Source: Syntrophaceae bacterium (lineage in GTDB: Bacteria; Desulfobacterota; SM23-61). Taken from it: 5,060 nucleotides of DNA. The notes below the pieces were generated by a model. The model was not told the origin of the DNA and made no database searches. It saw only the letters and a program-made list of their open reading frames with translations. Below, one piece after another: positions 1 to 4,632 of the stretch. The DNA is taken from contig PMCE01000168.1 of the NCBI GenBank assembly GCA_003154025.1, forward strand, positions 1 through 5,060. The letters run 5' to 3'. The first letter of the stretch is position 1; the number at the start of each line of letters is the position of its first letter. Position numbers and translations under genes: made by a program.

Positions 1-726
1 CGCGAGAACAGCGAGGGGATGTATCCCGGGAAGGAAGGAGATCTATCCTGGCTGGTCCAGAAGCTCCCGGACTATAAGGACCCCTCCGGCCGCACCCTGG
101 ATTCTTACGGGGAGGGAAAGTTCGCCCTGCGCGTCATCACCCGCAGGGGAACCGAGCGCATCGCCAAGTACGCTGTCGAATTGGCCCGGGAGAGGAAATC
201 CCAGGGGTTCCCCGGAAAGGTCACCTGTCTCACCAAGTCCAACGTACTGAAACAGTCCTGCGGTTTATTCCAGAAGACCGTGGAGGAGGCCGTGAAGAAG
301 ATTCCCGGAATCGGGTACGAGCACTTTCATGTGGACGATGCGGCCCGCCGCCTCATTCGCTTCCCCCGGGATTTCGATGTGATCGTGACCTCCAACATGT
401 TCGGCGACATCCTGGCCGACGAAGCTGGAGAGATGGTAGGCGGCCTGGGCATCGCCCCCAGCGCGGTCCTGGGCGGGCGCAAGCCCTATTTCGAGCCGGT
501 TCATGGATCGGCGCCGGACATCGCCGGGAAGGGGATCGTGAATCCCACGGCTATGATCCTTTCGGCCAAGATGATGCTGGAATACCTGGGGATGAAAACG
601 GAAGCCGAGTCCCTGGAAAAGGCGGTGGCCGCCGTATACCGGGAGGGAAAGCATCTGACGGCAGACCAGGGCGGGAAAGCTTCGACGAAGGCAATGGCGG
701 AAGCGGTCCTCGAGAAAATACGGTAA
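1..726 (+). CDS. Isocitrate/isopropylmalate dehydrogenase family protein, 5'-truncated by window edge
   Basis: Reading frame is open from base 1; the first visible codons give RENSEG, the conserved motif of this family, so the ATG at 19 is internal and the N-terminal third lies upstream. 241 residues are visible. Family members oxidise and usually decarboxylate (2R,3S)-type 2-hydroxy diacids in the cytosol with a metal ion. Visible hallmarks (visible-codon numbers): LTKSNVL with the catalytic lysine (K79), the VDDAA aspartate (D112), and NMFGDILADE with two metal-binding aspartates (D136, D140). The GSAPDIAGKG loop follows; its Asp (D173) is typical of NAD+ rather than NADP+ enzymes. The C-terminal ADQGG segment and TAA are intact. 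An extended loop (about residues 13-38) between RENSEG and the RVITRRGTERIAKYA helix is longer than I recall for IPMDH. Substrate (isocitrate, isopropylmalate, homoisocitrate, malate or tartrate type) cannot be settled, as the N-terminal specificity region is missing. The 130-nt gap leaves its link to the mutase uncertain. Confidence 0.93.
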   Translation, partial: RENSEGMYPGKEGDLSWLVQKLPDYKDPSGRTLDSYGEGKFALRVITRRGTERIAKYAVELARERKSQGFPGKVTCLTKSNVLKQSCGLFQKTVEEAVKKIPGIGYEHFHVDDAARRLIRFPRDFDVIVTSNMFGDILADEAGEMVGGLGIAPSAVLGGRKPYFEPVHGSAPDIAGKGIVNPTAMILSAKMMLEYLGMKTEAESLEKAVAAVYREGKHLTADQGGKASTKAMAEAVLEKIR

Positions 727-732
727 AGGTAT

Positions 733-797
733 TGGCTCATAGCTCATGGCTCATAGTGCAAGTAGCTTGATGATATTTTGCCATGAGCTATGAGCTA
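733..797. repeat. Inverted repeat built of GCTCATA-type heptamers
   Basis: Bases 735-750 and 780-795 are perfect reverse complements (16 bp), separated by a 29-nt spacer; a G-T wobble and one T-A pair extend the stem outward to 733-797. The arms are made of short tandem units: GCTCATA, GCTCATG, GCTCATA at 735-755, and TGAGCTA twice at 784-797, the same unit in reverse orientation. It fills the gap after the dehydrogenase stop codon. Function is unknown; it could be a structured RNA element, a terminator arm or a dispersed repeat. Confidence 0.9.
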
Positions 798-811
798 TCA
801 GCCCCTTTTTT
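735..811 (+). terminator. Possible weak terminator after the dehydrogenase gene
   Basis: The 16-bp stem of the heptamer inverted repeat is followed by a run of six T at 806-811. Against a classical intrinsic terminator: the stem has only moderate GC, the loop is 29 nt long, and ten bases separate the stem from the T run. It may reduce read-through into the mutase gene rather than stop it. Confidence 0.3.
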
Positions 812-813
812 GT

Positions 814-834
814 CTCTATGCTCTATGCTCTCTG
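814..834. repeat. Tandem heptamer tract, three units of CTCTATG type
   Basis: Units are CTCTATG (814-820), CTCTATG (821-827) and CTCTCTG (828-834). The tract sits immediately upstream of the mutase ribosome binding site. It produces in-frame ATG triplets (818 and, in another frame, 825) that mimic starts but have no Shine-Dalgarno site. The unit has the same length as the heptamer in the preceding inverted repeat but a different sequence. Confidence 0.85.
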
Positions 835-843
835 CTTGCGGGG

Positions 844-849
844 GGGAGG
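844..849 (+). promoter_or_regulatory. Ribosome binding site deciding the mutase start
   Basis: GGGAGG ends 7 nt before the ATG at 857. The longer reading frame begins at the ATG at 818, which lies inside the heptamer repeat and would add 13 residues unlike the mutase family. The 857 start is therefore preferred. Confidence 0.8.
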
Positions 850-856
850 CCTTCCG

Positions 857-2533
857 ATGTTCGATAAATCCAAGATGGAAGAACTGGAAAAGAAGCGGCA
901 GGACTGGAAGAATGAATGCCTGCAGAAGGCCCTGGACAAGATCAAGATGAAGGCCGAGCATTTCCCCAAGCAGTTCTATTCTCCTGTTGACATCCGCGAT
1001 TTCGACCATGCCCGGGACCTGGGGTTTCCCGGCGATTATCCCTTCACCATGGCGACCCATCCCACGGCCATCCCCGCGGAGTTCCTGGTTGGGGGCCGAG
1101 CCCGGTATTCAGGTTTCGGGACCCCCGAGGATACGCGCGATCATTTTAAATTCCTGGTCTCCAAGGGATTCACCGGGCCGAGCATCGCCTTCGACCTGCC
1201 CACCCAGATCGGGTACGACTCCGACCATCCCCTGGCGGTGGGGGAAGTGGGGAAGATCGGCGTGGCCTGCTGCACCCTGAGGGACATGGAAACCATCTTC
1301 GACGCCTTTCAGGGCCTGCCCATGGAGAACCTGCGCGCTTCCTTCACTTGCAACGCCCAGGCCGCGGTGATCCTGGCCATGTATGTGGCCCTGGCGGAGA
1401 AGAAGGGGGTTTCCCTGAGCAAGCTCACGGGGACGACCCAGAATGACATCCTCATGGAATACGTCGCCCGGGGCACCTACATCTTTCCTCCCGGGCCGTC
1501 CATGCGGCTCGTGGCGGACACGCTGGTTTACGGGACCAAATATTTGCCCCGGTTCAACGTCATGTCCATCAGCAGCTACCACATCCGCGAAGCCGGGGCC
1601 ACGCCGGCGCAGGAACTGGCCTTCATGTTCGCCAACGCCATTGCCTATGTGGAGGCAGGGCTGAAGGCCGGTCTGCGGGTCGACGATTTTGCCCCCCGGT
1701 TGAGTTACCTCGGGGGCTGCGGGAGCCATTTTTTCGGGGAAGTGGCGAAATTTCGCGCCGCCCGCCGGATTTACGCCAGGCTGATGAAGGAACGGTTCGG
1801 GGCCCAGGACCCGGATTCCATGCGCCTGCGCTACCCCTCGGGAAACGCCGCCCACACCTTCACGGTCAAGAAGCCCCTGAACAACATCGTCCGGGCAACG
1901 GTCCAGGGCATGTCCACGCTTCTGGGCGGATGCATGGGTGGCGGTTATGCCGTAGCCTACGACGAGGCGCTGGGACTCTATACCGAACGGTCGAGAAAGG
2001 TCGCCGACGACACTCCAAGGATCCTGAGAATGGAAGCCCGCCTGGGAGACATGATCGACCCGCTGGCCGGCTCCTATTATGTCGAGTACCTGACCAACCA
2101 GGTGGAGGAAGAAGTCTGGAACATTCTGGAGAAGATCGATTCCCTGGGGGGAGCGGTCAAGGCCATCGAAAGGGGATACATGCAGCAGGAGATCGCCCGG
2201 AGCGCCTACCAGTACCAGCAGGAGGTGGAGAGCGCCAAGCGGGTGATCGTGGGAGTGAACAAGTTCGTCGAGGAGGAAGAGCCCGTGGAGGGGGGAATGA
2301 CCTTCGACCCCACGGTGGAAGAGCGGCATCTGACCAGCCTGGCCAAAGTCAAGAAAGAACGAGACAACCCCAAGGTGCAGGCAGCCCTGGACCAGGTTCG
2401 CAAGGCGGCCGAGGGGACGGAGAATCTCATGGGGCCGGTGATCGAGGCGGTGAAGGCCCAGACCACCATGGGAGAGATCTGCGGCGTGCTCCGGGAGGTT
2501 TTCGGGGAATACCGGCCGAATACGCAGTTTTAA
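857..2533 (+). CDS. Methylmalonyl-CoA mutase family large subunit (no B12 domain), divergent active site
   Basis: The 558-residue product matches the substrate-binding TIM-barrel half of adenosylcobalamin-dependent acyl-CoA mutases, which rearrange carbon skeletons of CoA thioesters by a radical mechanism. Motifs in order: YPFT (61-64), ARYSGFGT (82-89), AFDLPTQIGYDSDHPL (111-126), TQNDILMEYVARGTYIFPP (about 194-212), SSYHIREAGAT (239-249), DDFAPRLS (276-283), AYDEAL (367-372), DPLAGSYYVE (401-410) and GVNKF (466-470). By eye against Propionibacterium MCM, Tyr89, Arg207, His244, Glu247, Arg283 and Glu370 correspond to Y84, R205, H242, E245, R281 and E370, all kept; Tyr89 plus Arg207 usually means a substrate with a free carboxylate. 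The HSQTSG and TQSLHTNS loops are replaced by PSGNAA and MGGGYAVA. The protein stops just before the usual linker and B12 domain, so a separate small subunit is needed; none is in the window. Methylmalonyl-CoA, or another branched dicarboxyl-CoA, is possible. Family sure, substrate not. Confidence 0.95.
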   Translation: MFDKSKMEELEKKRQDWKNECLQKALDKIKMKAEHFPKQFYSPVDIRDFDHARDLGFPGDYPFTMATHPTAIPAEFLVGGRARYSGFGTPEDTRDHFKFLVSKGFTGPSIAFDLPTQIGYDSDHPLAVGEVGKIGVACCTLRDMETIFDAFQGLPMENLRASFTCNAQAAVILAMYVALAEKKGVSLSKLTGTTQNDILMEYVARGTYIFPPGPSMRLVADTLVYGTKYLPRFNVMSISSYHIREAGATPAQELAFMFANAIAYVEAGLKAGLRVDDFAPRLSYLGGCGSHFFGEVAKFRAARRIYARLMKERFGAQDPDSMRLRYPSGNAAHTFTVKKPLNNIVRATVQGMSTLLGGCMGGGYAVAYDEALGLYTERSRKVADDTPRILRMEARLGDMIDPLAGSYYVEYLTNQVEEEVWNILEKIDSLGGAVKAIERGYMQQEIARSAYQYQQEVESAKRVIVGVNKFVEEEEPVEGGMTFDPTVEERHLTSLAKVKKERDNPKVQAALDQVRKAAEGTENLMGPVIEAVKAQTTMGEICGVLREVFGEYRPNTQF

Positions 2534-2537
2534 TGAC

Positions 2538-2601
2538 AGTGAAAGTGTAAGGGAAAGGAAGACTACCGTGCATTTTGTTTCCTTTCACTTTCACCTTCAC
2601 T
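2538..2601. repeat. Imperfect inverted repeat of GTGAAA/TTTCAC-type sequence
   Basis: Bases 2539-2560 pair with 2579-2600 in 19 of 22 positions, plus one further pair (2538-2601), around an 18-nt loop. The left arm is purine-rich (GTGAAAGTG at 2539-2547, then GGGAAAGGAA) and the right arm is the pyrimidine-rich hexamer tract. It fills the gap between mutase stop and the first binding-protein gene. No T run follows, so it is not a classical terminator; an RNA processing, stabilising or attenuating role is conceivable but unproven. Confidence 0.85.
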
Positions 2602-2606
2602 TTCAC
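2583..2606. repeat. Four tandem hexamers TTTCAC
   Basis: Units are TTTCAC (2583-2588), TTTCAC (2589-2594), CTTCAC (2595-2600) and TTTCAC (2601-2606). The tract forms the right arm of the surrounding inverted repeat and ends about 10 nt before the Shine-Dalgarno site of the next gene. Read in frame from a TTG at 2575 it would encode Phe-Thr repeats, which is not believable as protein. Confidence 0.92.
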
Positions 2607-2615
2607 TAATGCAAG

Positions 2616-2621
2616 AAGGAG
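2616..2621 (+). promoter_or_regulatory. Ribosome binding site for first TctC-like gene
   Basis: AAGGAG lies 7 nt before the ATG at 2629. That start gives a clean signal peptide (MKK plus hydrophobic core). The longer frame opening at TTG 2575 runs through the hexamer repeat and is rejected. Confidence 0.85.
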
Positions 2622-2628
2622 AGGTAGC

Positions 2629-3588
2629 ATGAAAAAAGGAGGATTGGTCTTTGGGTCTCTTTTGATTCCCTGCCTGGCTTTTGGGGCCTGGCCCGAGAAA
2701 GAGATCACCGTCTACAACGGTTCCACCGCGGGCGGGGTCACCGACATGGCCGCGCGCATCCTTTCCGACATGGTCAGCAAGATAGTGGAGCAGCCGATCG
2801 TGGTGGTCAATAAGCCGGGAGCCTCCCACACCATCTGCGCCAACGCGGTGGCCAACGCCAAACCCGACGGGTATACCCTCGGGACCTTATCCGGCGGCGC
2901 TTTCACCCAGGTGCCCCACATGCGGAAGGTCCCCTACGACTGGCGCAAGGACTTTACCTGGGTGGGCGCGTATACCGAGTACACCTCCGGACTGGTGGTG
3001 AAGAATGACGCCCCCTGGAAGACCCTCGATGAGTTCCTGGATTACGCCAAGAAGAACCCGGGGAAGATCATCTACGGGAGCGACGGCCACGGGATGGGGA
3101 CGCACGTCCTCATGGAATACATCGCCCTGAAAAAAGGGGGCATCGATTGGAAACACCTCCCCATTGCCGGGGGGCCTAAGTTGGCCACGAATCTGCTGGG
3201 CGGTCATATCCACGCCTGGTCGGCGGCCGGGTCGCACGTCCAGATGATCAAGGATAAGCAGGTACGCCTCCTGGTCAGCTTCAACAGCACCCGGATGAAG
3301 TCGGCCCCCGACGTGCCCACGCTGTTAGAGTTGAAGCTCGTCGATCTTGAGGTGGGGACCTCCCTGCCGATCATCGCCCCCAAGAACCTGCCCGAGCCGA
3401 TCTTGAAAAAGTTGGAGGAGTCCTTTCTAAAGGCTATGCACGACCCCTCCTATCTGCAGTATCTGGAAAAGGTGGAATTCCCGCCCGTCTTTGCGGGGTC
3501 CAAAGAAACGGAGAAGAACATAAAGCGGCAGTATGAGGGGTGGGGACAGATGATCCGCGCGACCGGAATCAGGGAAGAACAAAAATAA
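2629..3588 (+). CDS. TctC/Bug-type periplasmic solute-binding protein, copy 1
   Basis: The 319-residue product has the usual length for tripartite tricarboxylate transporter (TTT) binding proteins, which capture carboxylates in the periplasm and hand them to TctA/TctB. A signal peptide is clear: MKK, hydrophobic residues 6-18, probable cleavage near AFG-AWP (after about residue 19). The LIPC at 12-15 has Pro before Cys, so it is not a good lipobox. Family hallmarks: WPEKEITV at the mature N-terminus, the GSTAGGVTD ligand loop (about 31-39), NKPGA (61-65), KPDGYTL (78-84), VPYD (101-104), YGSDGHG and the IAGGPKLATNLLGGHI segment. The canonical GAGG-x-x-GA segment is here GASHTICAN. The mature protein aligns without gaps to the next gene product, so these are tandem paralogs. 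The ligand is unknown; a di- or tricarboxylate is likely from the family, and some relatives bind aromatic acids. Confidence 0.93.
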   Translation: MKKGGLVFGSLLIPCLAFGAWPEKEITVYNGSTAGGVTDMAARILSDMVSKIVEQPIVVVNKPGASHTICANAVANAKPDGYTLGTLSGGAFTQVPHMRKVPYDWRKDFTWVGAYTEYTSGLVVKNDAPWKTLDEFLDYAKKNPGKIIYGSDGHGMGTHVLMEYIALKKGGIDWKHLPIAGGPKLATNLLGGHIHAWSAAGSHVQMIKDKQVRLLVSFNSTRMKSAPDVPTLLELKLVDLEVGTSLPIIAPKNLPEPILKKLEESFLKAMHDPSYLQYLEKVEFPPVFAGSKETEKNIKRQYEGWGQMIRATGIREEQK

Positions 3589-3591
3589 AAC

Positions 3592-3597
3592 AGGAGG
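3592..3597 (+). promoter_or_regulatory. Strong ribosome binding site for second TctC-like gene
   Basis: AGGAGG, within the near-ideal AGGAGGTG, lies 5 nt before the ATG at 3603. It fits in the 14-nt gap after the preceding stop, showing tight coupling of the two binding-protein genes. The GTG-started longer frame from 3540 would overlap the previous gene and lose the signal-peptide start. Confidence 0.88.
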
Positions 3598-3602
3598 TGC
3601 AC

Positions 3603-4577
3603 ATGAAAAGGATTCGCATCCTGGTCTGGGTAGGAATTGGCCTATTACTCCTGGCTCCGGCCTTGGCACTCGGAGCCTATCCGGACCGCGAGATTACCGT
3701 TTACTGCGGCTCTTCGGCAGGGGGAACGACCGACATGGGGATCCGGCTTCTTTCGGATATCGTGAGTAAATCCTTCGGGCAACCCATCGTGGTAGTGAAC
3801 AAACCGGGAGCCTCCCATACGCTCTGCGCCAACTATGTGGCCAAATCCAAGCCCGATGGCTATACCCTCGGGGCCTTTTCGGCAAGCGCCATTATCCAGG
3901 TTCCCCATCTGCGCAAAGTTCCCTACGACCCGATGAAGGGCTTTACCTATGTCGCCACCTATACCGATTACACCTCCGGGCTGGTGGTGAACGCAGACGC
4001 TCCCTGGAAGACGATGAAGGAATTTATGGATTATTCCAAGAATAACCCCGGGGCGATGATTTACGGCAGCGACGGACATGGGGTAGCCCCCCACATCCTC
4101 ATGGAATACCTGGCCTGGAAGTGGGGGGGAGTAAACTGGAAACATGTGCCCATCGCCGGGGGGCCGAAATTGGCCACGGCTTTGCTTGGCGGCCATATCA
4201 AAGCCTGGGCCGGGGCCGGTTCCCATGTTCAATTCGTCAAAGATAAAACCATGAGGCTGCTGCTGAGCTTTAACATCGTCCGGATGCAGGCGGCTCCCGA
4301 CGTTCCCACGATCTTCGAGTTGTATTTAAAGGAATACAGCCTGGGAACCCCATTGCTCATCGCCGGGCCTAAAGGCCTCCCGGACCCGATCTTGAAGAAA
4401 TTGGAGAACGCCTATCTCCAGGCCACGAAGGACCCTGCGTATCCTAAATTCTTGGACAATATTCAGTACCCCCCGATCATCCATGGGGCCAAGGCGACCC
4501 TGGACGATATGGAAAAGCAATCGAAAGGTTGGGCTGAGATTCTCAAAATAACCGGGATAAAAGACCAGGAGCAATAA
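3603..4577 (+). CDS. TctC/Bug-type periplasmic solute-binding protein, copy 2
   Basis: The 324-residue product starts with a strong signal peptide (MKRIR, a long Leu/Gly/Ala core to about residue 22, cleavage probably after ALALG, residue 24). From AYPDREITV onward it aligns without a gap to the upstream paralog over all 300 mature residues; I count about 184 identities (61%). Agreement is high over the first 210 mature residues and falls to roughly a quarter in the last 40. It carries GSSAGGTTD (mature 12-20), NKPGASHTLCAN, KPDGYTLG, VPYD, YGSDGHG and IAGGPKLATALLGGHIKAW. The role is periplasmic ligand capture for the TTT system whose TctB gene follows 55 nt later. Two adjacent binding proteins before one membrane unit suggest either two ligands for one transporter or a spare receptor; the sequence does not decide. 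It is probably co-transcribed with copy 1. Confidence 0.93.
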   Translation: MKRIRILVWVGIGLLLLAPALALGAYPDREITVYCGSSAGGTTDMGIRLLSDIVSKSFGQPIVVVNKPGASHTLCANYVAKSKPDGYTLGAFSASAIIQVPHLRKVPYDPMKGFTYVATYTDYTSGLVVNADAPWKTMKEFMDYSKNNPGAMIYGSDGHGVAPHILMEYLAWKWGGVNWKHVPIAGGPKLATALLGGHIKAWAGAGSHVQFVKDKTMRLLLSFNIVRMQAAPDVPTIFELYLKEYSLGTPLLIAGPKGLPDPILKKLENAYLQATKDPAYPKFLDNIQYPPIIHGAKATLDDMEKQSKGWAEILKITGIKDQEQ

Positions 4578-4603
4578 ATCGCCGCCGTTGGCCGGGCCTT
4601 ACG

Positions 4604-4627
4604 AAGGGGATTTTCCCCGGGGGAGGG
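4604..4627 (+). promoter_or_regulatory. Ribosome binding site of tctB-like gene, overlapping a small possible hairpin
   Basis: GGAGG at 4622-4626 lies 6 nt before the ATG at 4633 and decides the start. Just upstream, GGGG (4606-4609) can pair with CCCC (4615-4618). That same CCCC run could instead pair with the G-rich run at 4619-4623 next to the Shine-Dalgarno core. Alternative pairing might tune translation of the membrane subunit relative to the binding proteins. The hairpin is short and may mean nothing. Confidence 0.55.
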
Positions 4628-4632
4628 TTTTC

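Noticed and set aside
767..794. Possible sigma70-type promoter (TTGATG, 16-nt spacer, TATGAG)
   Set aside because: Only 4 of 6 matches in each box, and the -10 candidate is part of the heptamer repeat; too weak to list as a feature.
735..834. CRISPR-like array
   Set aside because: Units are only 7 nt, mostly contiguous, with no regular spacers and no cas genes nearby.
818..856. Upstream ATG at 818 as the mutase start
   Set aside because: It lies within the CTCTATG repeat, lacks a Shine-Dalgarno site, and would add 13 residues unlike the family. The ATG at 857 has GGGAGG at proper spacing.
1109..2329. Long antisense open frame (406 codons) opposite the mutase gene
   Set aside because: It is a shadow of a GC-rich gene. 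The plus strand encodes an unmistakable mutase with conserved motifs throughout, and the antisense product is His/Gly/Pro-rich without recognisable domains.
1930..2550. Plus-strand 206-codon frame overlapping the mutase 3' half
   Set aside because: Composition is Arg/Gly-rich as expected for a frame-shifted reading of high-GC code. It lies almost wholly inside the mutase, which continues without a break in its own frame, so no frameshift is indicated.
2575..2628. TTG at 2575 as start of the first TctC gene
   Set aside because: It would put a Phe-Thr repeat encoded by the hexamer tract before a complete signal peptide. The ATG at 2629 has a good ribosome binding site.
2640..2690. Lipoprotein signal (LIPC) in the first TctC protein
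   Set aside because: Proline precedes the cysteine, which does not fit a lipobox, and the paralog has no cysteine there. A type I signal peptide ending near AFG-A fits both copies better.
3645..4232. Antisense 195-codon frame opposite the second TctC gene
   Set aside because: It mirrors the conserved TctC coding sequence; a similar antisense frame appears opposite the first copy only because the paralogs are alike.
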